Assembly (NCBI RefSeq): GCF_900176365.1
Contig: NZ_FWXY01000013.1
Coordinates: forward strand, 1 to 64,000
From: Desulfocicer vacuolatum DSM 3385
GTDB lineage: Bacteria > Desulfobacterota > Desulfobacteria > Desulfobacterales > Desulfobacteraceae
Direction: 5' to 3'
DNA: 64,000 bases
Positions within the stretch are counted from its first letter, which is position 1. Each line of letters opens with the position of its first letter. A program made the translations under genes and the position numbers. This document shows positions 51,983 to 61,884 of the stretch, in pieces. The notes beneath the pieces are model-generated. The model was not told where the DNA came from. It saw only the letters and a program-made list of their open reading frames with translations, and made no database searches.

Positions 51983-53020
51983 TTATATGGCTCCGGGAAT
52001 CAGTTCAAGTCCCAACCTCTGCTCCATGCCAAACATAAGATTCATGTTTTGAACAGCCTGGCCGGCGGCTCCTTTTAAAATATTGTCAATGGCAGAAACC
52101 AGGATGATTCTTTGGCTGTCGTTATCCACATGGACACCGATGTCACAAAAATTGGTTCCCCGGACATGGGCACTGTCTGGGAATTTTCCCTGGGGCAGGA
52201 GCCTTACAAAGGCGTCTGAACCATAATATTGTTTTAATGTGTTCATCACCGCGTCATGGGTGGTGGGTGCTGTTACCTCTGCATAGATGGTGGACACCAT
52301 TCCCCGGGTCAGGGGGATTAAATGGGGAACAAAGGTTATTTTTACAGGCTCTTTGGCATGAAAGGAAAGAATTTCTTCCATTTCAGGCACATGGCGATGG
52401 TTGCCGACCTTGTAAGGCTTAAAGGATTCATTAACCTCGCAGAAATGGGAGGAGAGGGAAAGGGCACGACCGGCACCGCTCACCCCGGACTTGGAATCAG
52501 ATACAATGCCCCGGGTGCTCACCATCCCCTCTTTGATCAAGGGAATGAGGGGCAATAGCAGGCTTGTGGGATAGCATCCCGGATTGCCCACAAGATCGGC
52601 TTTTTTGATGGCATCCCCATAGATTTCACTTAGTCCGTAAACGGCATTTTTTAGAAGATCCGGTGCACTGTGGGGCTGATAAGCCGCTTCATAGGCTTTG
52701 GGATCTTTAAACCTGAAGTCTGCAGAAAGATCAATGACTTTGATATTGTTTTCAATGAAAAAAGGGGCATAGCTCATGGATACTTTGTGGGGAAGGGCCA
52801 GGAAAACGCAGTCAATGCGTCCTTTAAGGGATTCCATATCCATGGGTTCACAGGTGATATCCACCATTCCACCCAGGGCCGGGAAAATATCTGTCAGCTT
52901 TTGACCGGCATAGGAACGGGAGGTCACTGCGGTTATCTCTGCGTTGGGATGCCCTGAAATTAATTTGACAAGCTCTGCGCCGGTGTAGCCGGTCGCCCCT
53001 GCAATGCATGTTTTAATCAT
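51983..53020 (-). CDS. argC: N-acetyl-gamma-glutamyl-phosphate reductase
   Basis: Third step of arginine synthesis, NADPH-dependent. 345 residues. GATGYTGAELVKL is the nucleotide-binding loop and GNPGCYPTS contains the catalytic cysteine. The start at 53020 (MIKTCIAG) follows GGA with a suitable spacer, and a frame from 53131 extends into the upstream region without support. It stands alone without other arg genes nearby. Confidence 0.94.
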   Translation of the reverse strand: MIKTCIAGATGYTGAELVKLISGHPNAEITAVTSRSYAGQKLTDIFPALGGMVDITCEPMDMESLKGRIDCVFLALPHKVSMSYAPFFIENNIKVIDLSADFRFKDPKAYEAAYQPHSAPDLLKNAVYGLSEIYGDAIKKADLVGNPGCYPTSLLLPLIPLIKEGMVSTRGIVSDSKSGVSGAGRALSLSSHFCEVNESFKPYKVGNHRHVPEMEEILSFHAKEPVKITFVPHLIPLTRGMVSTIYAEVTAPTTHDAVMNTLKQYYGSDAFVRLLPQGKFPDSAHVRGTNFCDIGVHVDNDSQRIILVSAIDNILKGAAGQAVQNMNLMFGMEQRLGLELIPGAI

Positions 53021-53254
53021 AGTGTTTCCATTGTGAAAAAGATGAATAATACCCATTATTATAATGGGTTGAGTTAAAAAAAAGATGGTATCAGACAATG
53101 GTGTTCTTTTCAAGTTAAGATTCATTGGCATGGGCGCATCCCCTTGCTTTTTCTTGACACCGTTTTATGCAGCCATGATAATAAGCTCATGGTCTGGAGC
53201 TTTACTATAATGAGAAATTCTGACCCAATGAGTATCTATCTTAGGAGGTGTTCC

Positions 53255-55351
53255 ATGGTAAAAATATTTAAGTGGATGTCGGTGATCCTGGGTTTCACTA
53301 TTATTTTGTCGGTGGCAGCTGTTTTTCTGGTTCCCCGGCTGGTGGATGTTCAGAAATACAAACCCCGCATGGAGCAGATGGTCAGCCATGCCACAGGCCG
53401 GCCATTTCTCATGGGGGGGGATGTTGAATTGTCCTTGTTTCCCTGGGTGGGAATCTCTTTGTCTGATTTGACACTGGGCAATCCGGAAGGGTTTGATAAA
53501 GAAAAACCCTTTTTGACGGTGGGCTCCTTTGATGTCAAGGTAAAGCTGCTCCCGTTGTTATCCCGGGATATCCAGGTAAAGGAGTTTGTGTTGGATGGGC
53601 CCCGGGTGGTGTTAATAAAAAGAACAAACGGCATTGGTAACTGGGAAAACATGGGATCACCCCCGACCCATGACGGCAATGCCGGAAAAACAAAAAAGCC
53701 GTCTTCCCCGGAAACAATTGCAAAGCAAGACAGTGGCATTCCCACAGCCCTTCCGGTGAACGCCCTGGCCGTGGAACGATTTGCCGTTATCAATGGGGTT
53801 GTGGAGTGGCATGACAGGGCACGGCAAACTTCCAATGTGGTGTCAGACATTGATTTGCAATTAACAGACATTTCCCTTGATGCACCGGTGGCTGTGGATT
53901 TTTCCGCCCGGGTGGACAATGAACCTGTTTCCCTCAGCGGACAGGTGGGACCTGTGGGAAATCCTCCGGGAAAAGGGAGTCTTCCCCTGGATGTAACTGT
54001 GAAATTATTGGAAGATATTACCCTGGCTGTGAAAGGGACAATTGTGGATGTCACCGCTGCCCCCCGGTTTGAACTGGCCCTTGATCTGGCAAATTTTTCC
54101 CCCCGGTCCCTTGTAACGCGGCTGGGAAAATCAGATCTTTTGCCGTCCTCCCATGGAAACAGTTTTAACCGTTTCTCAGTTAAGGCGGATCTGTCCGGTG
54201 ATTTATCGGCTCTTTCCATTGTCAATGGGATCCTGGTCCTGGATGAATCCACCATGGCTTTTTCAGGGGGTATTAAAGCCTTTTCAAAACCGGATATCAG
54301 GTTTGATATCACCATTGATGAACTTGATCTGGATCAATACTTACCTCCTTCCAAAACCGCCACAGCGCCATTGGTAAAAGAGAGCAGCGATAAAGAAAGT
54401 CCCGGGGCCGCTTCCGGCAGTGGGGAAAAATTAAAAACCGTTGGAATTTCCCCACAAAGGAAAATGGACTACACCCCGTTGCGCAAACTTGTCTTAAACG
54501 GCCGTGCCGCTGTGAAAAACCTGAAAGTAAAGGAAATGGTACTTCGTAACGTGGAGATGGGCATTGATGCTGACAAGGGGATTTTTAACCTGGATCCCTT
54601 TACAATGGATCTTTATGGGGGGCAGATGGCCTCTGCTGCCATTGTCAATGTTCAGAAAAATACCCCCAAAGGGTCGTTAAAATTGAAAACAGACAAGGTC
54701 CGGGTGGGACCCGTTATCCAGGCCCTTAGCCGGAAAGATTTTCTTGAAGGGGCATTGAATGCCCATGTGAATTTGACCTTTACAGGTGATGATCCAGATG
54801 TAATAAAACAAAATCTCAATGGCAAGGGAACCCTTGTTTTCACGGATGGGGCCATTGTGGGGGTGGATCTGGCAGGCATGGTGAGAAATGTTAAAGCTAA
54901 TTTGGGTCTGGGGGAAAAAACAGCCACAAAACCACGAACGGATTTTGCAGAACTCAAGGCCCCCTTCATCCTCACCCAGGGGCTGTTTCACACCCCGGGG
55001 ATAACCATGATGTCTCCTTTGATTCGGCTACTGGTGCTGGGTCGTGCCGATTTGGTTCAAGAAACCCTTGATTTAAAAGTACAGCCCAAATTTGTTGCCA
55101 CCCTCAAGGGTCAGGGGGATACCAAAGAGCGTTCCGGATTAACAGTGCCGGTTCTTGTGACTGGGACTTTCGATAAGCCTGAGTTTAGACCGGACATGGA
55201 AGCCCTTGTGAAAACATCCATTCCCCAGGTTAAAGAGATTAAAAAAGAGGTGAAGTCCCTCATTGAGAACAAGGGAGATTCCAAAGAGCAATTGAAAAAT
55301 ATCGAGGACAAAGCCAAGGATTTGTTGAAAAATTTTTCCTTTGGTCAATGA
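53255..55351 (+). CDS. AsmA-family protein
   Basis: 698 residues. One N-terminal membrane helix (about 6-28), then a large periplasmic part typical of AsmA/YhjG-like proteins: LSLFPWVGISLSDLTLGNPEGF near the start, and GTLVFTDGAIVGVDLAGMVRNVKANLG in the C-terminal domain. AsmA-like proteins bridge the inner and outer membrane for lipid transport. AGGAGG with a 6-base spacer fixes the start at 53255. It is followed by the DUF4126 gene in the same direction. Confidence 0.88.
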   Translation: MVKIFKWMSVILGFTIILSVAAVFLVPRLVDVQKYKPRMEQMVSHATGRPFLMGGDVELSLFPWVGISLSDLTLGNPEGFDKEKPFLTVGSFDVKVKLLPLLSRDIQVKEFVLDGPRVVLIKRTNGIGNWENMGSPPTHDGNAGKTKKPSSPETIAKQDSGIPTALPVNALAVERFAVINGVVEWHDRARQTSNVVSDIDLQLTDISLDAPVAVDFSARVDNEPVSLSGQVGPVGNPPGKGSLPLDVTVKLLEDITLAVKGTIVDVTAAPRFELALDLANFSPRSLVTRLGKSDLLPSSHGNSFNRFSVKADLSGDLSALSIVNGILVLDESTMAFSGGIKAFSKPDIRFDITIDELDLDQYLPPSKTATAPLVKESSDKESPGAASGSGEKLKTVGISPQRKMDYTPLRKLVLNGRAAVKNLKVKEMVLRNVEMGIDADKGIFNLDPFTMDLYGGQMASAAIVNVQKNTPKGSLKLKTDKVRVGPVIQALSRKDFLEGALNAHVNLTFTGDDPDVIKQNLNGKGTLVFTDGAIVGVDLAGMVRNVKANLGLGEKTATKPRTDFAELKAPFILTQGLFHTPGITMMSPLIRLLVLGRADLVQETLDLKVQPKFVATLKGQGDTKERSGLTVPVLVTGTFDKPEFRPDMEALVKTSIPQVKEIKKEVKSLIENKGDSKEQLKNIEDKAKDLLKNFSFGQ

Positions 55352-55378
55352 GCTGTTTAACCCCGGAAAGAGGTGATT

Positions 55379-56038
55379 ATGGAACATTATGATGAACTTG
55401 TTAAAACCTTATCCATGACCATGGGGGCTGCCTGGGCCAGTGGTATTAACCTTTATGCCACCCTTCTGGTGTTGGGAATCATGGGAACAACGGGGAATAT
55501 TGTATTACCTGAAAGCCTTCATATCCTCATGGACCCCATGGTTCTGGGTGCCGCAGGGATTATGTATTTTATTGAATTCATTGCAGATAAAACGCCGGGG
55601 GTGGATACCGGGTGGGACACGATTCATACCTTTGTCCGTATTCCGGCAGGGGTGATGCTGGCCGCCGGTGCCGTGGGGGATGTAGATCCCGGGGTTGCCG
55701 TTGCAGCGGCCCTTTTGGGGGGTGGACTTGCTGCGGGTTCCCATGCTGCCAAGGCCGGGTCCCGGGTATTGATCAACGCTTCTCCTGAACCTTTTTCCAA
55801 CTGGATCGCCTCCATTCTGGAAGATGTGGTGGTGGTGGGAGGAATTTGGACTTCCCTGACCCACCCCGGGCTATTTATTGTATTGCTGGTGATGTTTGTA
55901 TTGATTCTTATCTGGCTAATGCCAAAATTGTGGCGGGGCATTAAAAAGCTGGCGACTGTTGTGGGGCGCTGGTTTGGCACTGAATCAAATTCATCTTCTG
56001 TGCCCAAAGTTGATTCCAATGATTCACAATATAAGTAA
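55379..56038 (+). CDS. DUF4126 family membrane protein
   Basis: 219 residues with about five membrane segments. The start MEHYDELVKTLSMTMGAAWASGINLYATLLVLG and the loop SHAAKAGSRVLINASPEPFSNW fit the DUF4126 family, whose function is unknown. AGAGG lies upstream of the ATG. It lies between the AsmA-like gene and cinA, and could be co-transcribed with either. Confidence 0.8.
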   Translation: MEHYDELVKTLSMTMGAAWASGINLYATLLVLGIMGTTGNIVLPESLHILMDPMVLGAAGIMYFIEFIADKTPGVDTGWDTIHTFVRIPAGVMLAAGAVGDVDPGVAVAAALLGGGLAAGSHAAKAGSRVLINASPEPFSNWIASILEDVVVVGGIWTSLTHPGLFIVLLVMFVLILIWLMPKLWRGIKKLATVVGRWFGTESNSSSVPKVDSNDSQYK

Positions 56039-56111
56039 TCTACCCGGTGTTTTGCATGCCCGGCCGGATGGGGCGTGTATTTCCAAGGTAAAAAATTGAA
56101 AGGTTATTTTA

Positions 56112-57359
56112 ATGAAAGCTGAAATATTATCCACAGGTGATGAAGTACTTTGGGGAGAAATTGATGATTCCAATGCCAGCTGGCTTGCCCGGCGTCTGCG
56201 GGAGTGCGGGGTTGATGTCACCCGGGTAAGCTGCGTTGGAGATGACATCGCCACCATCAGTTCTGTCATGGCAGAAACCTCCTCCCGTTGTGACATGGTG
56301 CTGGTGACAGGGGGACTTGGCCCCACCGGTGATGACCTGTCGGCCCAGGCTGCGGCCGTGGCCACAGGGGATGACCTGATTCTCAATAAAGGGGCTTTTG
56401 AGTCCATGGCTGATTATTTTGCCCTTAAGGGTTGGGATATGACCAAGGGCAATGAAAAACAGGCCATGCTGCCTTCAAAGGCTGTGATGATGGACAATGT
56501 GTGCGGCACAGCCCCGGGGTTTTGCCTGGAGCACGGCCAGGCACGTTTTTATTTCATGCCCGGTGTACCCCGGGAGATGAAGGCCATGTTTAACCGTCAC
56601 ATCCTTCCGGAGCTTGATGCACGCTACCCGTCCCGGCAAAAAGCAACATTGTGTCGCCTGACATTGTTTGGACTTCCTGAATCCAAGACCGGCCACAAGC
56701 TCAGGGACTTTTACGCACATTTCCCCGGTATGCGGCTGGGGTTCAGGGCGTCCTTTCCCTTTATCCAGGTGAAGTTCGGCAGTGATCCCTTTGCCGGGGA
56801 TGCGGGCCGGGTGACTTCTGATGACATGGCAGCGGCCAAGGCATGGGTGCTGGAACAGCTGGGAAGATATGTGATTTCCACAGCAGGAATTTCCCTGGAA
56901 GCCCGGGTGGGGGAGCTTTTAAAACAAAAGGGGCAGACCCTTGCCGTGGCGGAAAGCTGTACCGGTGGGCTCATTGCCAGTCAACTCACTGATGTTGCCG
57001 GAAGTTCGGACTATTTTCTTCTCTCCGCCGTTACCTATGCCAATGACGCCAAGATGGCGGTGCTGGGGGTAAAAAAAGAAACCCTGGCGTTCCATGGGGC
57101 CGTGCATGAACAAACTGCCCTGGAGATGGCACTGGGGGTGAGAGAAAGATCTGGGGCTGACTGGGGGGTTTCCACCTCAGGTGTTGCCGGTCCGGGGGGC
57201 GGTTCCGAATCCCGCCCCGTGGGAATGGTATGCATTGGTGTGGCAGGGCCGGACACGGCAAAGGCCTTTACCTATAATTTTTCCTATGGGGACAGGGGGA
57301 TGAATAAAAAAATGTTTGCGGCCATGGCTTTGGAACGATTGCGCCGTGAACTTTGTTGA
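56112..57359 (+). CDS. cinA: Competence/damage-inducible protein CinA, nicotinamide-nucleotide amidase
   Basis: 415 residues. The N-terminal MocF/MoCF-like domain has AEILSTGDEVLWGEIDDSN and VTGGLGPTGDD. The C-terminal amidohydrolase, with AESCTGGLIASQLTDVAGSSDYF and STSGVAGPGGGSE, recycles nicotinamide mononucleotide. AGGTT precedes the ATG. It is the last gene of a plus-strand group and is followed by family A repeats. Confidence 0.94.
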   Translation: MKAEILSTGDEVLWGEIDDSNASWLARRLRECGVDVTRVSCVGDDIATISSVMAETSSRCDMVLVTGGLGPTGDDLSAQAAAVATGDDLILNKGAFESMADYFALKGWDMTKGNEKQAMLPSKAVMMDNVCGTAPGFCLEHGQARFYFMPGVPREMKAMFNRHILPELDARYPSRQKATLCRLTLFGLPESKTGHKLRDFYAHFPGMRLGFRASFPFIQVKFGSDPFAGDAGRVTSDDMAAAKAWVLEQLGRYVISTAGISLEARVGELLKQKGQTLAVAESCTGGLIASQLTDVAGSSDYFLLSAVTYANDAKMAVLGVKKETLAFHGAVHEQTALEMALGVRERSGADWGVSTSGVAGPGGGSESRPVGMVCIGVAGPDTAKAFTYNFSYGDRGMNKKMFAAMALERLRRELC

Positions 57360-57385
57360 AAATGACGGTCATTGCTGATTTTTTT

Positions 57386-57558
57386 ATATGAAATACTCCG
57401 TAAATATGTGGAGAATTTCTATCTTTGTTGTGGGCAGAGCCGGATCAGAATACGGTCCGCCCGTGGCGGTTATATGAAATACTCCGCAAACCCGGGGAAT
57501 ATTTCAAGCTTTGTTGCGGGCAGACCGAGGTCAGAATAAGATCTGCCCGTGGCAGTTA
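57386..57558 (+). repeat. Tandem pair of family A palindromic repeats
   Basis: Two units reading TATATGAAATACTCCG ... GGGCAGA...CCGCCCGTGGCGGTTATATGAAA, the first nearly identical to the copy at 585. The second contains GATCTGCCCGTGGCAG and runs into the 3' end of the DUF2156-like gene. Confidence 0.85.
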
Positions 57559-58458
57559 TTCCCCCATGTTTTCATACTCCGGGGAGATAGCAACCATATT
57601 CCCGGGCCGGGTGATTTTAAATTTTTCCACAAATCCACTGGGTTTATAGCTCATTTTGGCCTGCCTGAGTCCCGGGTTTCCCAGATCCTGTTCCCTGTTG
57701 ATGGTTTCATAGTGGTCTGTGATGATGGCTGCAAAGGCCTGATTGACAAATTGATAAATACCTTTGTATTGGTTCAGGGCCTTTTCAAAATGAATCACAA
57801 AGCTGGTGCCACGGGCAAGCTCTTCACCCAGGGTGTAAGCCACGGGACGATTGTCCACATAGTAGATGCCGCCGCATAACTGTAGTGGATCACATTTTTC
57901 AAGGGCTTCCCGGGCCGCGAGATAATCTCCGTGGTCCCGGCGGTTTTTTTGCCATTCATCCAGTACACTCACAGCCTGGGGAATATGTTCATCCAGAAGC
58001 GGCCGGCCTTCATAGGCGTAATTATTAACAAATGCTTTTATGAGATTTCGTTTTTTGTGGTATTTTCTACCGGAAAGTTCAGCAAGGCTCTTCCGGGAAT
58101 AGAGATAATCAAAGTTGTCCCGATCCCGGGTGACGATAAATCCTCTTTCTTCAAAGTGATTTGCCTGGAGTCTGGTGGCACATTTCAAGGTAACATGGGT
58201 GTCAAACAAGTTATTGACGGCTGCCTGGGAGGGTAAGCCAAAGGGGCACATGAAAAAGGAAGCACCATTGTCATCTCCCAGAATTACCAGATGTTTTTGA
58301 TCCACCCTGGTGAGGCGATAGTTGTGCTGCTGGCGAAAAAGATAAATATTGGCAAAGGTGAATTCTGAAATACCCTGTTCAAGTTTTTGGAACATGGGGT
58401 GCAGCACTTCTCTATGATCAATGGAAATTTCAACACTGTCTGGATAATCTGGTATCAT
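57556..58458 (-). CDS. DUF2156-like protein (phosphatidylglycerol lysyltransferase C-terminal type)
   Basis: 300 residues, soluble. Sections CPFGLPS, RDRDNFDYLYSRKSLAELSGRKYHKKRNLIKAF and the late QFVNQAFAAIITDHYETINREQDLGNPGLRQAKMSYKP resemble the acyl-acceptor domain of DUF2156 / MprF-like enzymes (GNAT-like fold). Known relatives transfer aminoacyl groups from tRNA to lipids, but this short form has no membrane part and its substrate is unknown. The start at 58458 follows GGAG; an upstream frame to 58560 reads through a repeat. Confidence 0.82.
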   Translation of the reverse strand: MIPDYPDSVEISIDHREVLHPMFQKLEQGISEFTFANIYLFRQQHNYRLTRVDQKHLVILGDDNGASFFMCPFGLPSQAAVNNLFDTHVTLKCATRLQANHFEERGFIVTRDRDNFDYLYSRKSLAELSGRKYHKKRNLIKAFVNNYAYEGRPLLDEHIPQAVSVLDEWQKNRRDHGDYLAAREALEKCDPLQLCGGIYYVDNRPVAYTLGEELARGTSFVIHFEKALNQYKGIYQFVNQAFAAIITDHYETINREQDLGNPGLRQAKMSYKPSGFVEKFKITRPGNMVAISPEYENMGE

Positions 58459-58497
58459 TGGATATACTCCGTCCTGAAAAATCTGGGCAAGGGCTTT

Positions 58498-58611
58498 TTG
58501 TAACTGCCGCAAGCAGACCTCATTCTGATCCGGTTCTGCCCACAACTCAGCTTGGAACACACCCTTAAATGGTGGAGTATTTCATGTAAACCGCTATGGG
58601 CGGACCGTATG
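58498..58611 (-). repeat. Family A palindromic repeats (one full, one fragment)
   Basis: ACTGCCGCAAGCAGACC ... GTTCTGCCCACAACTCAG ... GTGGAGTATTTCATGTAAA, then CCGCTATGGGCGGACCG cut short, just before the ferritin-like gene end. Confidence 0.75.
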
Positions 58612-58612
58612 A

Positions 58613-59116
58613 TTACATGGGCCAGAAGTTGTTATCGCCCCATACCTGATCCATCAATGCTTGATCCATTTCCATGAGCATATTTAGATGCTCTCGTTCC
58701 CATGTGGACAACCAGTTATACAGTTTTTTTTCTTCAGGATCATTGGTGGCATCCGCTTGGTCTGCATAAATGTTCACAGCCCTTTGTTCCATGGCGATGG
58801 CAGCTGAGATGGCAGAGGCTTCAAAACCTGCCGATGCAATTTGTTTCATGGTTTCTGGATTCAGCACTTTTTGGGGAAGCGCGCTGCTTTGTGCAGCTTC
58901 AAAGGTTCCCGGGTCAAAAGTGCCCCCTTTGTTAAAGGCCTTGAACTGGGCTGACAATACCTTTAAATGCAGAATTTCTTCCTGGGCCATGGATTCAAAA
59001 AAATATTTTACTTCTTTATTTTCAGCTTGTTCTGCCACTTTTTTATAAAAGGCGTGGCCGCGTTGTTCCAGAATTATGGCTTTTTTTAAGATGTTTAAGG
59101 TGTTACTCTCTGTCAT
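58613..59116 (-). CDS. Ferritin-like/rubrerythrin-type diiron protein
   Basis: 167 residues. Four-helix bundle with diiron ligands Glu17 (ILEQRG), Glu47 and His50 (EEILH), Glu110 (AMEQRA), and Glu140 with His143 (EREH). No rubredoxin domain follows, so it is a rubrerythrin-like erythrin. It probably handles peroxide or iron under oxidative stress. AGGAGG sits 5 bases before the start. It is transcribed alone. Confidence 0.9.
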   Translation of the reverse strand: MTESNTLNILKKAIILEQRGHAFYKKVAEQAENKEVKYFFESMAQEEILHLKVLSAQFKAFNKGGTFDPGTFEAAQSSALPQKVLNPETMKQIASAGFEASAISAAIAMEQRAVNIYADQADATNDPEEKKLYNWLSTWEREHLNMLMEMDQALMDQVWGDNNFWPM

Positions 59117-59428
59117 GGCAGCCTCCTAAATTGTATGTTTTTTTATGGGTCTTTTTAAGCTATCTTTAAAGGTCGGGGGATAAATGGAACTTGTAAATCA
59201 AATTCTTGTGGCTTTGATTTTGAGTCTACTTTAATAAGTTACATATCCCATTAATGGGAAAAGTGCAATCCAAGGATTGGTTGCTCTCCATGGTTTTAGG
59301 GCTTTATGCATGGGAATTATGTTTTTAGTTTGACTTCAAGTTTTTCCATTGATATCCATGCTATTTTATATTGTTCCAACAATGCCATATATATAAATAT
59401 ATCCAGTGGAAGGAAAAATGAACATCAT

Positions 59429-60649
59429 ATGTCTATGATGAAGCAAGTAAAGTCTAATATATTAAGGCTTTATATTATAAAAATATCCAAATGGCTCATG
59501 CTCACCATGCCCATTGTTTTTCTTTTTTACCGGGAAAACGGTTTGGCTACCCAGGATCTGTTTGTCCTTAAGGCAGTATACTCTGCTTCCATTGTCATCA
59601 TGGAGGTGCCATCGGGATATTTTGGAGACATGTGGGGCCGTAAAAAATCCTTGATTCTGGGGAGTTGCCTGGGATTTTTGGGCTTTTTGCTTTATAGCTT
59701 CTCCTCTGGTTTTTGGGGCTTTCTGCTGTGTGAAATTGTGCTTGGGGTGGGGCAAAGCTTTATTTCAGGATCTGATTCTGCTATTTTGTATGACACCCTG
59801 TTGTGGGCAGACAAAGAAAAGCAGTATTTAAAAATTGAGGGAAGACTCATTTCTCTGGGAAATTTTGCCGAAGCCATTGCAGCCCCCATTGGGGTGCTTC
59901 TTGCAGCCGTTTCCCTTCGAACTACTTTTTATTGCCAGACCTTGGTTGCTTTTTCTGCCATTCCTGCGGCGTTGTATCTGTTTGAACCCCATAAAATAAA
60001 AAAATCTCAACAAAGGGCAGTGGGGCATATTTTTTCTATTATTAATTATGCACTGGTTCAAAATAGAGCTCTCAAATGGAATATTATTTTTTCATCTGTT
60101 ATGGGCACGGCAACTTTAACCATGGCATGGTTTGTTCAGCCCTACCTTGTGTTTATTTCTATTCCCCTTGCTTTATATGGTGTTATTATACCTATTTTGA
60201 ACATGACCACCGGAATTACTGCCATGCATGCCCATCGTTTGGAAAAAAAAATGGGAATGACGTGGACGGTTTTTTTTATTGCTGCTTCCATTGGGTGTGG
60301 GTATATAGGGCTTGGTCTTTGTCACACCGCCTGGGGGGTTTTGGCGCTTTGTTTTTTTTATGTTTTCCGGGGCATTGCCACCCCTGTATTGAGAAATTAT
60401 ATCAATGAAATAACGCCGTCAGAGATCAGAGCCACCGTACTTTCTGTCAGAAGCCTTGCCATCCGTCTTTCTTTTGTATTTGTCGGTCCTGTGATCGGGT
60501 GGCAGGCGGACATTTCTGGAGTGCCATACACCTTATATATCAGCGGTGCACTTGTATTGCTTGCCGGAGGATGGTCAGCCTTGATGTTGGTTCGGGAGCA
60601 GAAAGAAAAAGGGGAAATACCCCATTTAATAAAAGATGTTCAGATATGA
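59429..60649 (+). CDS. Major facilitator superfamily transporter
   Basis: About 406 residues, 12 predicted membrane helices. The MFS loop motif is present as GYFGDMWGRKKSLILGSCLGF, and a related segment is in the second half (RNYINEITPSEIRATVLSVRSLAIRLSFV). Several ATG codons cluster at 59429-59440; 59429 (MSMMKQ) is used, with AAGGA 14 bases upstream, so the start is uncertain. It is AT-rich and lies 107 bases before pylC on the same strand. Its cargo is unknown; transport of lysine, ornithine or methylamines for the pyl pathway is conceivable but untested. Confidence 0.85.
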   Translation: MSMMKQVKSNILRLYIIKISKWLMLTMPIVFLFYRENGLATQDLFVLKAVYSASIVIMEVPSGYFGDMWGRKKSLILGSCLGFLGFLLYSFSSGFWGFLLCEIVLGVGQSFISGSDSAILYDTLLWADKEKQYLKIEGRLISLGNFAEAIAAPIGVLLAAVSLRTTFYCQTLVAFSAIPAALYLFEPHKIKKSQQRAVGHIFSIINYALVQNRALKWNIIFSSVMGTATLTMAWFVQPYLVFISIPLALYGVIIPILNMTTGITAMHAHRLEKKMGMTWTVFFIAASIGCGYIGLGLCHTAWGVLALCFFYVFRGIATPVLRNYINEITPSEIRATVLSVRSLAIRLSFVFVGPVIGWQADISGVPYTLYISGALVLLAGGWSALMLVREQKEKGEIPHLIKDVQI

Positions 60650-60756
60650 TTCTTGGGGTTTTTGATTTTCATCTGTGAACAATCGCTGTCGGTAAACTCA
60701 ACGGTGATTTTTTAGATATATCATCATTTGATGAGGAGTAATTTGGGAGGGGGGTT

Positions 60757-61884
60757 ATGATAGTTGCCATTGCAGGGGGGAATCTTCAGGGGGTTGAAGC
60801 CACATATTTGGCATCAAAGGCAGGTTGGACCACACTTGTGATGGATAAACGTGCCTTGGTTCCGGCATCAGGCCTTTGTGACCATTTTTTTCACCTTGAT
60901 GTTCACAATGAGGCCGCATTACTCGATGCTGTGAGGGGAGCAGATTTTATTTTGCCTGCTTTGGAAAACCAGTCCGCTCTTAATGCTTTGGTCTGTTTTT
61001 CCCAAAAATATGAGATACCCTTGGCTTTTGATGCCAGAGCTTATGCCATTTCATCTTCTAAAGTAACATCGGACGCTCTTTTCAAGAAAAAAAATATCCC
61101 TGCGCCCTTACCATGGCCCCGGTGCGGATTTCCTGCTGTTGGAAAACCAGACAATGACAGCGGCAGTCAAGGTGTTACTTTATTTTATACCCCGAAGCAG
61201 TATGAGCAATTTTTGGAAAAATTTGGGAAGCGGCCAGATGTCCTGCAGGAGTATGTAGAGGGACCATCCTATTCCATGGAAGTTATGGGAATGTCTGGAA
61301 ACTATATTGCTTTGCAGAGTACACAATTATTCATGGATGATATCCATGATTGCTGCCGCGTTACAGCACCCGTGCCCCTTTTTCAAGAGGTCGATGATGA
61401 GCTTGTGAACGTTTCTTTGGAGCTTGCCCGGGCAATTGATTTAGAAGGCATTATGGACGTGGAGGTTATTCAGCATAAAGGATGCCTGAAGGTTCTGGAA
61501 ATTGATGCCCGGCTGCCCAGTCAGACGCCCACGGCGGTTTTCCATTCCACCGGTATCAACATGGTTGCTCTGTTGGGGGATATTTTTGTTCATAAACTCC
61601 TTAACCCACCTCATATATGCCAACGCCCTGCCTGGGTGAGTTATGAGCATGTTGCTGTATCCAACCAAGGCTTGTTGTTCCAGGGAGAACATATCATGAG
61701 CATCTCTGAACCGCTGAAATTGATACGGAATTTATTTGGAGCCGATGAAGTAATCACCAATTATCAGCAGGGACGCAGGGAATTTGTGGCCACATTGATT
61801 ATAAAAGCTTCCTCTGAACAAGAACTTGAAAAGAAAAGAAAAGGCGTTTTAAAATCCATAGCTGAACATATTGATTTGTTTTAA
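60757..61884 (+). CDS. pylC: Pyrrolysine biosynthesis protein PylC (ATP-grasp ligase)
   Basis: Joins (3R)-3-methyl-D-ornithine to lysine. 375 residues. The pre-ATP-grasp N-terminus IVAIAGGNLQGVEATYLASKAGW and the substrate part DVLQEYVEGPSYSMEVMG fit PylC. ATP-grasp residues are in GIMDVEVIQHKGCLKVLEIDARLPSQTP. Ribosome site GGGAGGGG 3 bases from ATG. It is followed by a 360-base stretch without a gene, then pylD and pylSc; the canonical pylB is not in the window. Confidence 0.9.
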   Translation: MIVAIAGGNLQGVEATYLASKAGWTTLVMDKRALVPASGLCDHFFHLDVHNEAALLDAVRGADFILPALENQSALNALVCFSQKYEIPLAFDARAYAISSSKVTSDALFKKKNIPAPLPWPRCGFPAVGKPDNDSGSQGVTLFYTPKQYEQFLEKFGKRPDVLQEYVEGPSYSMEVMGMSGNYIALQSTQLFMDDIHDCCRVTAPVPLFQEVDDELVNVSLELARAIDLEGIMDVEVIQHKGCLKVLEIDARLPSQTPTAVFHSTGINMVALLGDIFVHKLLNPPHICQRPAWVSYEHVAVSNQGLLFQGEHIMSISEPLKLIRNLFGADEVITNYQQGRREFVATLIIKASSEQELEKKRKGVLKSIAEHIDLF

